Source: Candidatus Nitrosopumilus sp. SW | GTDB lineage: Archaea; Thermoproteota; Nitrososphaeria; Nitrososphaerales; Nitrosopumilaceae | NCBI RefSeq assembly: GCF_006740685.1 | Contig: NZ_CP035425.1 | Location: 845,687-909,686 of the forward strand | Direction of reading: 5' to 3' | Length of the DNA stretch: 64,000 nt | Program-made: the position numbers and the translations under genes | Notes under the pieces: model-generated | Told to the model about the DNA's origin: nothing | Seen by the model: the letters and a program-made list of their open reading frames with translations, nothing else | The model's database searches: none | Shown: positions 39,258 through 49,010 of the stretch, piece by piece | How positions within the stretch are numbered: the first letter of the stretch is position 1 | Layout of the letters: the number at the start of each line of letters is the position of its first letter

Positions 39258-40259
39258 TATTCCCTCAATAATTACTTCAAAACCATTTGGTAATTTCCCT
39301 ATCCCATACCTACAACCTGTAATTTTTGATGTTACAAACAAGTTAGTTTCCAAATGTTTTGAAATCTCCTTTACTTGGAATGTAGTTTTACCTTTGGCCA
39401 AACTTGCTGGAACTACAATCATGTCTGCTAGGTTCTCATCTACTGACCTATCTTCTAAAAATTTCCCATAATCTAATTCAAACTTTTGAGTTTTTTTGTT
39501 ATATAATGAATCAACCCCTATGATTGAATTTTCATCAACACTGTAAACTAGTAGGGATGCACCTGAATCTATCGCCTCTTGTTCTTTAATTTCTGTTTTA
39601 ACAACAAAGTTTTCTTTAGTTAACCTCTCTTCAATTTTTTTGATTTCACTTTTAATTTTTTCAGGTGATAGTTTTGAAAATGTAGAGATAATTTGTACTT
39701 GATTTGTTTTACGCTTTGATAACGAAATAGCTTTTACTTTTGATGGATTAATTTCCAAATTTATTTCCCCATTTCCTTTTGGATAGTATCCTCTTTTTTT
39801 TAACTCAAGTGAAAATTGAATTCCCATTCTTGAATATACCTCTTTTAGAACATGTTGAGTATAATCAATTGTAGGACTCCATTGTACATCTGTGCCTCCT
39901 TTGATTGTAAGATCAAGTTTCTTTTCTGAAATTGCAACTATTGGGATTAAAACTTGTAAAATTAATGAAATACTTCCTGCAGTTCCAACATCTTCAAATA
40001 ATTTTGCATTTTTAATTTCTCCTGGAATGAATTTTAATTCTGTAGAACCAATTTCATCTCCAATAACTTTTGAATCTGAAATTTTTTTTAAAATTTTAAT
40101 TGCAGTAATATGCTGTGGCTTTAATCCTGGAACCTTCCTGTTCTTTCTGATATTTTCAATATGTATTGGTTGTTTTGTAATACATGAAAGAATAATTGCA
40201 GAGCGAATTATTTGTCCTCCTCCTTCACCAAACGCTCCGTTGATTTTAAGAAAATTCAT
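39237..40259 (-). CDS. rtcA: RNA 3'-terminal phosphate cyclase
   Basis: A 340-residue enzyme converting RNA 3'-phosphate to 2',3'-cyclic phosphate via adenylylated histidine. Seen: G-A-F-G-E-G-G-G-Q-I-I-R-S-A-I near the start, K-V-P-G-L-K-P-Q-H, G-G-T-D-V-Q-W-S-P and the S-K-H-L-E-T-N motif (near 305) whose His is AMPylated. It acts in RNA repair or end processing. Convergent with the CopD-like gene; no RtcB is adjacent in the window. Confidence 0.92.
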   Translation of the reverse strand: MNFLKINGAFGEGGGQIIRSAIILSCITKQPIHIENIRKNRKVPGLKPQHITAIKILKKISDSKVIGDEIGSTELKFIPGEIKNAKLFEDVGTAGSISLILQVLIPIVAISEKKLDLTIKGGTDVQWSPTIDYTQHVLKEVYSRMGIQFSLELKKRGYYPKGNGEINLEINPSKVKAISLSKRKTNQVQIISTFSKLSPEKIKSEIKKIEERLTKENFVVKTEIKEQEAIDSGASLLVYSVDENSIIGVDSLYNKKTQKFELDYGKFLEDRSVDENLADMIVVPASLAKGKTTFQVKEISKHLETNLFVTSKITGCRYGIGKLPNGFEVIIEGISYPSIK

Positions 40260-40321
40260 AATTTTTTCTTTCTAGGACTCTTTATGATAGTTTTTTAAAA
40301 AGAAATTTTCTATAATTTTGT

Positions 40322-40816
40322 ATGAATGGATTGCTAATAGGACGATTCCAACCTTTTCATTTAGGTCATCTTGAGGCGCTACGGTTTGCTTTATCCAAAG
40401 TTGATAAATTGTGGGTAGGCTTGGGAAGTTCTAACAAATCTCCAGAAAAGAACAACCCTTTTTCGGCTGAAGAACGCAAAGAAATGATTCTATCTTCAAT
40501 AGATGATTCCATGAAAGAAAAAATTTCGATCTATTTTATCCCGGATTTAGATAATCATGTAAAATGGATTGAAAAAATCGATACAATAGTTCCTGAATTT
40601 GATATTGTCTTCTCAAATGATGAACTTACTAATCATTTGTATTCAAAACGAGATATTCAAGTTGTTCCAATTCCTTTTTTAAAAAGAAACGAATTATCTG
40701 GAACAAATATTAGAGATTTGATTATTGGCGATCAGAATTGGAATGTACTAGTTCCCAAAGGTACAGAAAATTTTTTGATAAATCATAATGCCAAAGAACG
40801 TCTAAAAAATCTCTAA
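40322..40816 (+). CDS. nadM: Nicotinamide-nucleotide adenylyltransferase (archaeal NadM)
   Basis: A 164-residue nucleotidyltransferase making NAD+ from NMN and ATP. The ATP-binding motif is G-R-F-Q-P-F-H-L-G-H-L (residues 7-17, with HxGH), the phosphate-binding motif near the end is S-G-T-N-I-R-D-L-I (ISGTxIR-like). F-S-A-E-E-R-K-E-M-I is typical of archaeal enzymes. It provides NAD+ consumed by the Sir2 protein, though not linked by operon. Divergent from rtcA. Confidence 0.92.
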   Translation: MNGLLIGRFQPFHLGHLEALRFALSKVDKLWVGLGSSNKSPEKNNPFSAEERKEMILSSIDDSMKEKISIYFIPDLDNHVKWIEKIDTIVPEFDIVFSNDELTNHLYSKRDIQVVPIPFLKRNELSGTNIRDLIIGDQNWNVLVPKGTENFLINHNAKERLKNL

Positions 40817-40856
40817 TTATAAATAAACCCCGTATAGTACTGACAGGTAGATACAC

Positions 40857-42002
40857 ATGGAATATCTTTCAATGCTTCCAGGACCAACAAACGTACCTAA
40901 TCGCGTAATGAGAGCTATGTTGGCACCAATCATCAACCATAGAAGTGATGATTTTGTTGAATTATACACAGATGTCATTGACAAAACTCAACAAGTCTTT
41001 GAAACTAAAAACGATGTTGTAGCATTGTCTGCATCTGGAACTGGTGCTGTTGAAGCAGGAGTTGTTAATTTAGTTAAGAAAGGTGACAAAGTAATCATTC
41101 CAGTAAACGGTGAATTTAGTAATAGATTATCTCAATTAATTGAAGGCCAAGGAGCAAACGTAGTAAAGCTTGAAACTCCTCCTGGAGAAAATGCAACTTT
41201 TGATCAAGTAAAAGAAGCATTTGACAATAACAAGGATGTCAAAGCATTCTATGTTGTTCATAATGAAACCTCAACAGGAACTATGGTCAATTATCTTGAT
41301 AGAATATCTGATTTAACATCTAGAAATGATGCATTCTATGTAGTAGACTCTGTATCTCTCTTAGGGGGTGCACCACTTCCAGTTGATAAATGGAACATTG
41401 ATGTATGTATGACTGGAGCACAAAAAGCAATTGCAGCTCCTCCAGGAATTTCTCCAATCTCAGTTAGTCCTAAAGCTAAAAAATACATGCAAGAAAATCC
41501 TCCATCTACAATGTATTTCAATTTAGCAAGATACTTCAAATATTATGATGAGGAAAAACATACTCCTTTCACACCAGCATTACCTTTACTTTATGCATAC
41601 AGAGAAGCATTAGCAATCCTACTTGAAGAAGGATTACAAAACGTATTCAATAGACACAAGGTATGTTCAGATGCATTGTACTCTGGACTTAGTGCAATGG
41701 GATTATCTCCATTTGCAAAAGAAGAAGATCGTTCTATCTCTATTGTTGCATTAAATTATCTTGATGGTCTTGAAGATAAGACATTTAGAAATACACTTGC
41801 AAACAAATTCAAAGTTCTTGTTGCAGGTGGATTTGGAAATCTCAAAGGTAAAGTGTTTAGAGTTGGATGTATGGGTGAAGTTAGTCCATATCATGTAATG
41901 AGAACAATTTCTGCAATCTCATCAACATTAGCAATGATGGGATATGAGGTAGATGCTCAAGCAGGACTAAAAACTGCTGAAGAAAAACTCAAGTCTCTCT
42001 AA
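40857..42002 (+). CDS. Class V aminotransferase (alanine/serine-glyoxylate type)
   Basis: A 381-residue PLP enzyme. The start is M-L-P-G-P-T-N-V-P-N-R-V, matching serine-pyruvate or alanine-glyoxylate aminotransferases. The PLP segments are A-S-G-T-G-A-V-E-A (near 60), V-D-S-V-S-L-L-G-G (Asp) and the lysine in T-G-A-Q-K-A-I-A-A-P-P-G. It may supply glycine, serine or phosphoserine routes; the exact donor is not evident. An archaeal-style leader of 40 bases separates it from nadM. Confidence 0.88.
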   Translation: MEYLSMLPGPTNVPNRVMRAMLAPIINHRSDDFVELYTDVIDKTQQVFETKNDVVALSASGTGAVEAGVVNLVKKGDKVIIPVNGEFSNRLSQLIEGQGANVVKLETPPGENATFDQVKEAFDNNKDVKAFYVVHNETSTGTMVNYLDRISDLTSRNDAFYVVDSVSLLGGAPLPVDKWNIDVCMTGAQKAIAAPPGISPISVSPKAKKYMQENPPSTMYFNLARYFKYYDEEKHTPFTPALPLLYAYREALAILLEEGLQNVFNRHKVCSDALYSGLSAMGLSPFAKEEDRSISIVALNYLDGLEDKTFRNTLANKFKVLVAGGFGNLKGKVFRVGCMGEVSPYHVMRTISAISSTLAMMGYEVDAQAGLKTAEEKLKSL

Positions 42003-42013
42003 AACCGTGTTAA

Positions 42014-42025
42014 CTTAATATAAGG
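42014..42025 (+). promoter_or_regulatory. TATA box for the FKBP gene
   Basis: CTTAATATAAGG centred about 26 bases before the TTG at 42045; supports a leaderless TTG start. Confidence 0.55.
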
Positions 42026-42044
42026 AAATTCGAGACCGATCACA

Positions 42045-42791
42045 TTGACTTTCGATAAAGGTTCACTAGTCTTAGTTGATTATACAGCAAAGGTCAAAGA
42101 TAGTGAAGAAGTATTTGATACAACTCTTGAAGAAGATGCAAAAAAATATTCTATTCATGAGCAAAATGTCAAATATCAACCAAAACTAGTTTCAATTGGC
42201 GAAGTTTCATATCCAGTTCTAAAAGGACTTGATGAGGCTCTTGCAAAAACATCTGTTGGTGACAAACTTACAGTTGAAGTTACACCTGACAAAGGCTTTG
42301 GTGAAAGAGACTCTGGTAAAGTCAGAATGATTCCAATTAGAAAGCTAGGTGAGGATGCAGAGAAAGTTTCAGTTGGTGATACAATTGAAGTTGATAATAA
42401 ACGTGGAATAATTCGTTTTATTGGTTCAGGAAGAGTCCAAATTGATTATAATCATAGATACGCAGGAAAAACAATTCTTTTTGATGTTAATGTTATCAAA
42501 TCTCTTGATTCTCCAAACGATAAAGTTGATGGAATTTTAAAAAATAGACTTCCCGTAGAAGACTCAAAAATTTCATTTGACTTGAAAGATAAAGAAGTTA
42601 GCATTACTATTCCTGAAGAAATTCTTCGTGCAGATGGTTTACAAATAATGAAACACTTTATCCAATTAGATATTTTCAAATTTGTTCCTACTTTAGAAAA
42701 AGTAAACTTTGTTGAAACCCATGTCAACAAACAAACTCAAGAAAAGAAAACTGAAACAAAAGAAAAATCACCTGAACAAAAGGCTGCTTAA
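42045..42791 (+). CDS. FKBP-type (SlyD-like) peptidyl-prolyl isomerase
   Basis: A 248-residue protein starting at TTG. Residues 1-150 form an FKBP domain split by an insert-in-flap (V-L-V-D-Y-T-A-K-V-K-D-S-E-E-V-F-D-T-T, then F-G-E-R-D-S-G-K and G-D-T-I-E-V-D). After that a C-terminal extension of about 90 residues (I-S-F-D-L-K-D-K-E-V-S-I-T-I-P-E) has a basic, E/K-rich tail. The long C-terminal arm resembles archaeal FKBPs with chaperone activity. No signal peptide. Confidence 0.9.
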   Translation: MTFDKGSLVLVDYTAKVKDSEEVFDTTLEEDAKKYSIHEQNVKYQPKLVSIGEVSYPVLKGLDEALAKTSVGDKLTVEVTPDKGFGERDSGKVRMIPIRKLGEDAEKVSVGDTIEVDNKRGIIRFIGSGRVQIDYNHRYAGKTILFDVNVIKSLDSPNDKVDGILKNRLPVEDSKISFDLKDKEVSITIPEEILRADGLQIMKHFIQLDIFKFVPTLEKVNFVETHVNKQTQEKKTETKEKSPEQKAA

Positions 42792-42792
42792 A

Positions 42793-43857
42793 TTAAATAA
42801 CTTTAGTACTCTTAGCTAGACTTTTTGCCTTTCTTTCTGTCATCTCTACTTCTTTTAGAATTGTGTATCTTTCAGGTCTCAAGTCTTGTGCAATAACTAA
42901 AGCATCAACTATTTGTTCTTCAGTTAAACCGATTTGTTTTGCAGTTGTTGGTGCACCAACATCTTTCAATGTTTTAACAATTTTTTTCCAATCTTGTCCT
43001 TGAAGTTTACCAATCATAATAGAACCTATTCCGCATTTTTCTCCATGTAATCCCTTTCCTGGTGCGATTTTGTCTAAAGCATGTGAAAATAGATGTTCAG
43101 CACCAGAACATGGTCTGCTACTTCCTGCAATACATGAAGCAACTCCTGCACTAATCAAAGCCTCAACAATTACTCTTGCATCTAATCCCTTTTTTGCATA
43201 TTTCTTTGAGTTGTCTAGTACCATCATGGCACTCATCATGGCCAATTCTGCTGAGTAAGTTCCATAATATTCTCCAGTTTTTTGATGACCTAATTGCCAA
43301 TCTTTAACTGCAATAATATTTGCGATCAGATCCCCGCAACCGCTAGCAAGTAATCTTGACGGTGCTTTTTTGATGATATCTATATCTACAAAAACCCCTA
43401 ATGGTGCAGATGCAACAATAGAATGTGGTTTGTCACTTTTAACTGAAACAAATGGACTTGATACTCCATCATGTGATGCTGCAGTTGGTACACTGACAAA
43501 TGGAATATCTAAATTAAAGGAAATTAATTTTGCAGCATCAACAGATCGTCCACCGCCAATACCTGCAATAATATCACTATGATCTTTTTTTACATCTTTT
43601 TGAATTTTATTTAGAGTGCTAATTTGATTATCTTTTGATGTGTGCCACACAAATTTGATTTTTTTAGTTTTTAATGATTTTTCAATTTTTTGTCTAAGAA
43701 CTTTTTTAACATGAATTCCTGAAATTAGAGAAATTTTTTTTGGTTTTGTTAAATTGTGTAAAAATTCACCAAATTCATTTATGTTTTTTTCACCTACAAC
43801 AATCTGCCTAGGTAATTCCATTGTATGTGATTTCATGCGATCTTGATTTTTTGTCAT
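42793..43857 (-). CDS. egsA: sn-Glycerol-1-phosphate dehydrogenase
   Basis: A 354-residue NAD(P)-dependent enzyme reducing dihydroxyacetone phosphate to sn-glycerol-1-phosphate, the backbone unique to archaeal ether lipids. Seen: G-G-G-R-S-V-D-A-A-K (dinucleotide site) and V-P-T-A-A-S-H-D-G-V-S-S-P. Metal ligands are in D-L-I-A-N and G-A-E-H-L-F-S-H, then L-H-G-E-K. The true start may be M8 or M13, as the conserved region begins after M-E-L-P-R-Q-I-V-V. It defines the host as archaeal. Confidence 0.93.
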   Translation of the reverse strand: MTKNQDRMKSHTMELPRQIVVGEKNINEFGEFLHNLTKPKKISLISGIHVKKVLRQKIEKSLKTKKIKFVWHTSKDNQISTLNKIQKDVKKDHSDIIAGIGGGRSVDAAKLISFNLDIPFVSVPTAASHDGVSSPFVSVKSDKPHSIVASAPLGVFVDIDIIKKAPSRLLASGCGDLIANIIAVKDWQLGHQKTGEYYGTYSAELAMMSAMMVLDNSKKYAKKGLDARVIVEALISAGVASCIAGSSRPCSGAEHLFSHALDKIAPGKGLHGEKCGIGSIMIGKLQGQDWKKIVKTLKDVGAPTTAKQIGLTEEQIVDALVIAQDLRPERYTILKEVEMTERKAKSLAKSTKVI

Positions 43858-43934
43858 TATTTATGATTTCCAGAGATCAAAAAGTTATTTAAAAGGGTGA
43901 AATGCCATTTACTTTATCTTAATAGGTGTATTTT

Positions 43935-44567
43935 TTGTCAAATAATGTCGAAGAAAAAATTCTGCACGGGACTACCACTGTAGGTATCAAGGCAAAGGAT
44001 GGTGTAGTTTTGTGTGCAGATATGAGGGCAAGCGCTGGATATTTTATTGCAAACAATAACACGATGAAAATTCAAAAAATAGATGATCATGCTGGATTGA
44101 CCCTAGCCGGTGGTGTTGCTGATGCACAAAACATTGTTGATATTTTACGTTATCATTCTAATCTTCATAGAGTTGAAAAACATGGACCAATATCCATTCA
44201 TTCACTTGCAAGACTTTGCTCATTGATTTTCCATCAAAACAGAGGATATCCATTCATGGCTGATATTTTGGTTGGTGGATATGATGCAGAAGGTCCAGCA
44301 TTGTTTAACATCGATATGTTTGGCTCAGTTGAAAAGAAATCATATGTTACAACTGGTAGTGGTTCACCAGTAGCTTATGGTTTACTTGAAGAAGAATACA
44401 GAGAAGATCTTACAGTTGAAGAAGCAAAAAAAATTGCTTTGAGAGCTGTAAAAGCAGCAATTGTTAGAAACATTGGTACCGGCGATGGAATTAACATCGC
44501 AATAATGGATAAAGATGGATTCCGTCTTTTGACTGAAGAACAAAAGAAAGCAGTCATTGAACTTTAG
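43935..44567 (+). CDS. psmB: 20S proteasome beta subunit (catalytic)
   Basis: A 210-residue Ntn-hydrolase. The TTG at 43935 is preferred: an AT-rich box (ATTTACTTTAT) lies about 25 bases upstream, and it gives M-S-N-N-V-E-E-K; a GTG nine bases before is in frame. Autocleavage before T13 (H-G-T-T-T-V-G) would free the N-terminal Thr nucleophile; Asp and Lys of the catalytic set (A-D-M-R-A and G-G-V-A-D region) follow. It forms the inner rings with alpha subunits for protein turnover. Seven bases before aCPSF1. Confidence 0.92.
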   Translation: MSNNVEEKILHGTTTVGIKAKDGVVLCADMRASAGYFIANNNTMKIQKIDDHAGLTLAGGVADAQNIVDILRYHSNLHRVEKHGPISIHSLARLCSLIFHQNRGYPFMADILVGGYDAEGPALFNIDMFGSVEKKSYVTTGSGSPVAYGLLEEEYREDLTVEEAKKIALRAVKAAIVRNIGTGDGINIAIMDKDGFRLLTEEQKKAVIEL

Positions 44568-44574
44568 TGATTTA

Positions 44575-46515
44575 ATGCAAAGAAAACAACAACAAAAAGA
44601 ATTACCTCCTAGTAGCCAGAATATAATGGCCACCATACTGCAAAGTATACCTAAAGAAGCTAATGTTACAAAAATTGAATATGAGGGACCACGTATTGCA
44701 CTTTATACAAATTCTCCTCGATATTTGATGGAAAATAATGAAACAATTTCAAACCTTGTAAGTGTAATCAAAAAACGAATTGTAGTTAGAACTGATGAAT
44801 CAATTAGAAAGCCTGAAGATGATGCCAGAAAAATTATTGCAAGTTTGGTTCCAGATGATGCTAAATTACAAAATACTCTATTTGATACTGCAACTGGTGA
44901 AGTTTCAATTGAAGCAAAACGACCTTGGTTGTTACAAAGAAATGCAAAAGAATTCAATCATGCTGAAGTAACTGAGAAAACAGGCTGGAAAATACGTGTA
45001 AGAAAGGCTACAACCGTTCCATCTCGTACAATTCAAACCATTAATGCAACTCTCAAACAAGCTTCTGCTGAAAGAAGTAAACAACTAAAACAAGTTGGCG
45101 ATGAAATTTTCAGACCTAGATTAACTCAAAGAACAGAAGTTTCACTTTATACTCTTGGTGGATTTGGTCAAGTTGGACGTTCCTCATTATTGCTCTCTAC
45201 ACCTGAAAGTAAGATACTCATTGATTGTGGAATAAATCCTGGTGCACGTTCTCCAATGGATGCATTTCCTAGATTGGACTCTTTGAATATCACACTAGAT
45301 GATCTTGATGCTATAGTTATTGGCCATGCACACTTGGATCATACTGGATTCTTACCTACATTGTGTAAATATGGATACAAAGGACCAATCTATTGTACTG
45401 AGCCGACATTACCAATGATGAATCTAATCCAATTAGATGCAATCAAAGTTGCAGCAGCTCAAGGAAGAACTCCAATCTATTCTGAACGTGATGTAAAACA
45501 AATCATGCGACAAACAATTACTTTACCATATGGAACCGTAACTGATATCTCTCCTGACATTAAACTAGTCCTTGCAAATGCAGGTCATATTCTAGGTTCT
45601 GCATTATGTCACTTTCATATTGGAAATGGCGATCACAACTTTGTTTATTCTGGTGATATTAAATTTGGAAAAAGTATTTTGTTTGAAGCTGCCAGTTGGA
45701 ATTTCCCAAGAGTAGAAACATTACTAATAGAAAGTACGTATGGCCTTAAAGAAGACATTCAACCCAGTAGACAAGAAGTTGAGTCTGCTTTCATTAATGC
45801 TGTAAACAATACCCTTGCAGATGGTGGTAAAGTTCTAATTCCTATTCCTGCAGTTGGCCGTGCACAAGAAATTATGATGGTAATTGATCATTATATGAAA
45901 TCTGGTGAAATGATTGAGGCTCCAGTATTTACTGAGGGAATGATTTCAGAAGCATCAGCAATCCATGAATCATACCCTGAATATCTTGCACGTGAACTAA
46001 AACAAAAAATTCTGGAAACAGATGATAATCCATTTGATTCTGAATATTTCACAAACATTGAGCATGCAGATGCTAGAGAAGAACCTATGAGAGAAGATTC
46101 TCCTTGTATAATTTTAGCAACATCTGGAATGTTGGAAGGTGGACCTGTTTTAGAATATTTCAAAAATATTGCTCCTGACAAAAAGAGCAAAGTTCTCTTT
46201 GTATCCTATCAGGTAAACGGAACTCTGGGAAGAAGAGTTCTTGATGGATCAAAACAGGCAACCATGTTGGGAAAGGAAGGTAAAGTTGAAGTTGTCACAA
46301 TTAACTGTGGTGTAGAAAAACTAGATGGATTTAGTGGACATAGTGATTATAATCAACTAATGTCCTTTGTACAAAGACTAAGACCAAAACTGCGAAGAGT
46401 ACTAGTTAATCACGGTGAAAGAAAGAAATCCGAAAATCTTGCCATGAATATTAGAAGAATGCACAGAGTCCCTGCTCATTATCCTCAAATTCAAGAAGCA
46501 ATAAAATTATTTTAG
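44575..46515 (+). CDS. aCPSF1-type beta-CASP ribonuclease (FttA) with KH domains
   Basis: A 646-residue nuclease. The ATG at 44575 is preferred over a TTG at 44557 that would overlap psmB. The N-terminal region (about 1-160) has KH-like RNA-binding segments. The MBL core shows H-A-H-L-D-H-T-G (zinc motif), then the beta-CASP domain with A-T-S-G-M-L-E-G-G-P and F-S-G-H-S-D-Y, ending V-N-H-G-E. This factor ends transcription in Archaea by cutting RNA at U-rich sites. It follows the proteasome gene by seven bases. Confidence 0.93.
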   Translation: MQRKQQQKELPPSSQNIMATILQSIPKEANVTKIEYEGPRIALYTNSPRYLMENNETISNLVSVIKKRIVVRTDESIRKPEDDARKIIASLVPDDAKLQNTLFDTATGEVSIEAKRPWLLQRNAKEFNHAEVTEKTGWKIRVRKATTVPSRTIQTINATLKQASAERSKQLKQVGDEIFRPRLTQRTEVSLYTLGGFGQVGRSSLLLSTPESKILIDCGINPGARSPMDAFPRLDSLNITLDDLDAIVIGHAHLDHTGFLPTLCKYGYKGPIYCTEPTLPMMNLIQLDAIKVAAAQGRTPIYSERDVKQIMRQTITLPYGTVTDISPDIKLVLANAGHILGSALCHFHIGNGDHNFVYSGDIKFGKSILFEAASWNFPRVETLLIESTYGLKEDIQPSRQEVESAFINAVNNTLADGGKVLIPIPAVGRAQEIMMVIDHYMKSGEMIEAPVFTEGMISEASAIHESYPEYLARELKQKILETDDNPFDSEYFTNIEHADAREEPMREDSPCIILATSGMLEGGPVLEYFKNIAPDKKSKVLFVSYQVNGTLGRRVLDGSKQATMLGKEGKVEVVTINCGVEKLDGFSGHSDYNQLMSFVQRLRPKLRRVLVNHGERKKSENLAMNIRRMHRVPAHYPQIQEAIKLF

Positions 46516-46785
46516 ATCATATTCTGGTTTCCAGATCTTTATGTTTGATGGAGCAACAATAATTCTTTCCTCACCCAATCTTGCAATATCTGCACCAGCA
46601 CTTTTTGCAATAGAATACAATTCTTCAACAACTTTTCGAAGCTGTTCCACATCTTTTTGAGCTAGCGGTGTCACTCTAAGAATCAAAATCATATCTTTTT
46701 TGATATCCTCTTGAATCGAGTGTACATCACTGATATCTCTAATGGTTATGGCCTTTAGAAATGTCGTATTTTCTTGCTTTTGCAT
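46507..46785 (-). CDS. SepF-like (DUF552) cell-division-type protein
   Basis: A 92-residue protein with the SepF-like beta-alpha-beta core: K-A-I-T-I-R-D-I-S-D-V near the start, then a helix V-E-Q-L-R-K-V-V-E-E-L-Y-S-I-A-K and the G-A-D-I-A-R-L-G-E-E-R-I-I-V-A-P-S segment. In FtsZ-containing archaea SepF anchors the ring to membrane. Here the N-terminal amphipathic anchor is short. No ftsZ or cdv gene is in the window. The last nine bases overlap the convergent aCPSF1 stop. Confidence 0.82.
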   Translation of the reverse strand: MQKQENTTFLKAITIRDISDVHSIQEDIKKDMILILRVTPLAQKDVEQLRKVVEELYSIAKSAGADIARLGEERIIVAPSNIKIWKPEYDLK

Positions 46786-46858
46786 TCTAATTGAAAATGC
46801 GATCTACTCCCTCAAAAACTCTTCCTTAGTTTTAACTAATTTTTTTAAAAATTCACGC

Positions 46859-47872
46859 CTAAATTCTAAATTTAATGTAATCTTCTTCTTCTATGCTTTT
46901 AGCACTAATTTCTTCACTAACGTCTCCCATTTTTACTAAAACAATTTCTTGTTGATTTTTTGGCGCATCTGAATATCTTAGAGTTACAGATGCTGCAAAT
47001 TTTGTATGATCTTTTGCATTCTTGCCTCTTAGAATTGATGTTGGTCCAACATGATCTTTTGATTCAAGTAAAATATCATTTGGTAATGCAATTGCTTTAA
47101 TCATTTCATTTTCGTCTTTGTTTCTACCAACAACAAATTTTGTTTCTTCATCTAATCTGAAATGTCTCCCAATTTTTAACAAATCAATATCATTAATTGT
47201 TGGATTTTCAACGTGTTTAAAAAGATCTTTAGCTTTAATTCCGAACTGTGGTTCTGTTAATAGACATCCACCACCAGCATTAGGAGGATTTTCAATTCCA
47301 TATTTTTCTGCCATGTCTAATTGATTTCTTCTTGTTCTACCTCTTATCATTCCAAGATTTTCTCTTTTGATCAATCCTTCTTTTTCTGGAATTGTTTCTG
47401 GAAGTAATCTAGCAGATAAGGGTCTTACAATTTTTCCTTCAAGCCCAGATTCTTTTTCAATTAGTTTTAACGATGGTGCATGTTGACTCATTGGACGTTG
47501 ACCTAAAACTTCTCCTGATACAATAAACTCAGCACCAATCTCTTCCATGTGTTTTTTTGCAGCATCAAACATCATAGTTCTACAATCAACACATGGATTA
47601 AATCCCGCACCAATACCATGTTTTGGATGTTTTAACATCTCGATATATTCATCACCAAGATACACCGTCTTCAAATTTACATTAAGATCGTCTGCTCTTT
47701 CTCTAATTTCAAATCCACAACCTCTTCCACAATCAAAATCACAAAATGGAGTCTTTATTGCAACTGCAGATACATCAAATCCTTGCTCTTGCATCATTCT
47801 GACAGCAAGCTGACTGTCTAGACCTCCAGACAATAATGCAACAACTTTCTTCTTCTCTTTTTCTTCAGTCAC
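46859..47872 (-). CDS. PP-loop ATPase, MnmA/ThiI-like putative tRNA-modifying protein
   Basis: A 337-residue protein. The PP-loop L-L-S-G-G-L-D-S-Q-L-A (about 13-23) binds ATP. Cys pairs C-D-F-D-C-G-R-G-C and C-V-D-C suggest a metal or sulfur site, as in tRNA 2-thiouridine or 4-thiouridine enzymes. The C-terminal third (V-G-R-N-K-D-E-N, V-G-P-T-S-I-L-R-G) resembles an RNA-binding domain of NFACT-R type. A sulfur-transfer role on tRNA is likely, but the site is unknown. Divergent from the M24 gene. Confidence 0.72.
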   Translation of the reverse strand: MTEEKEKKKVVALLSGGLDSQLAVRMMQEQGFDVSAVAIKTPFCDFDCGRGCGFEIRERADDLNVNLKTVYLGDEYIEMLKHPKHGIGAGFNPCVDCRTMMFDAAKKHMEEIGAEFIVSGEVLGQRPMSQHAPSLKLIEKESGLEGKIVRPLSARLLPETIPEKEGLIKRENLGMIRGRTRRNQLDMAEKYGIENPPNAGGGCLLTEPQFGIKAKDLFKHVENPTINDIDLLKIGRHFRLDEETKFVVGRNKDENEMIKAIALPNDILLESKDHVGPTSILRGKNAKDHTKFAASVTLRYSDAPKNQQEIVLVKMGDVSEEISAKSIEEEDYIKFRI

Positions 47873-47943
47873 AGCGATCTAAACTGAATTTCCATATACA
47901 AACTTTGCATCATACATAAATTGAGAAACAGGTGTTTTTGTGT

Positions 47944-49008
47944 GTGAAACAACGTAGGAAAAATCTACTAAAAAACGCCCAAAAGATCGGGTGTGACACC
48001 TTGGTTACTTTTGAGCCTGAAAATCTCTTTTACATGACTGGATTTTGGGGTGAGGCTATTGGTCTATTAGAAAAGAATGGAAAAACTACCATTATTGCTC
48101 CAGAACTTGAGATTGGAAGGGCCAAAGATGAATCTAAAGATTGTGATGTGATTACAGCAGAACGTGGAACTGGTCTTGTTTCTTCACTTGTAAAAAAAAT
48201 AAAGAAAAATCGTGTTTGTACTGATTGCCAAAACTATTCTATTATGACATCTTTAAAAAAATCTGTTCCAAAAATAAAATCCTCTACAGAACCATTTTAC
48301 AATTCTCGTATAATTAAAGATGAAAATGAGATCAAAACCCTCAAAAAAGCATCTAAAATCATTGATGAAATGTTTGAAATCTGTACAAAAAAGATCAAAG
48401 AAGGACAAAAAGAGTCAGAATTACAAACAATTTTGATGACATATGCAATGGAACAACAAATGTTTGATACTGGATACAAATCTACTCTTAATCCATTGAT
48501 TATTGCTAGTGGTCCAAATGGTGCATTACCACATGCTCAAGTAACAAATAGAAAATTCAAAAAAGGTGATCTAATTGTAACTGATCTTACATTAAGATAC
48601 AAAGGATATGTTTCTGATGCAACAAGAACATTTGCAATTGGAAATATTTCGTCACAAGCAAAAGAAGCATATGAAATTGTTAAGGAATCTCAAAAACTTG
48701 GATTAAAAGCTGTAAAACCAAATGTAAATTGTAAAGATGTGGATTCTGCATGTAGAAAATACATTGACGAAAAAAATTATGGTCGATATTTTATTCATTC
48801 CACGGGACATGGAATTGGATTAGAAGTACACGAACTTCCAACTGTTTCGTACCGAAGTGATACAAAACTTGAAGAAAATATGGCAATTACAGTAGAACCT
48901 GGGATCTATATTGAAAATAAATTTGGAATTAGAATTGAAGATTCACTAATTGTTAAGAAAAAACCTGTTGTAATGCACAAATTTACTAAAGATCTAATTA
49001 CAATTTGA
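47944..49008 (+). CDS. M24-family metallopeptidase (Xaa-Pro dipeptidase-like)
   Basis: A 354-residue protein. GTG at 47944 is preferred; other in-frame starts lie 6 and 12 bases upstream. The N-terminal creatinase-like domain (about 1-120) precedes a pita-bread catalytic domain with D-L-T-L-R-Y-K-G-Y-V-S-D-A (two Asp), H-S-T-G-H-G-I-G-L (His), then E-P-G-I-Y and R-I-E-D-S (two Glu), a complete set of five metal ligands. It would cut Xaa-Pro dipeptides or longer peptides. A CATACATAAA box is about 26 bases upstream. Confidence 0.9.
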   Translation: MKQRRKNLLKNAQKIGCDTLVTFEPENLFYMTGFWGEAIGLLEKNGKTTIIAPELEIGRAKDESKDCDVITAERGTGLVSSLVKKIKKNRVCTDCQNYSIMTSLKKSVPKIKSSTEPFYNSRIIKDENEIKTLKKASKIIDEMFEICTKKIKEGQKESELQTILMTYAMEQQMFDTGYKSTLNPLIIASGPNGALPHAQVTNRKFKKGDLIVTDLTLRYKGYVSDATRTFAIGNISSQAKEAYEIVKESQKLGLKAVKPNVNCKDVDSACRKYIDEKNYGRYFIHSTGHGIGLEVHELPTVSYRSDTKLEENMAITVEPGIYIENKFGIRIEDSLIVKKKPVVMHKFTKDLITI

Positions 49009-49010
49009 GC

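Noticed and set aside
44557-44574. Upstream TTG start for aCPSF1 overlapping psmB
   Set aside because: The ATG at 44575 follows the psmB stop by seven bases and is the simpler start.
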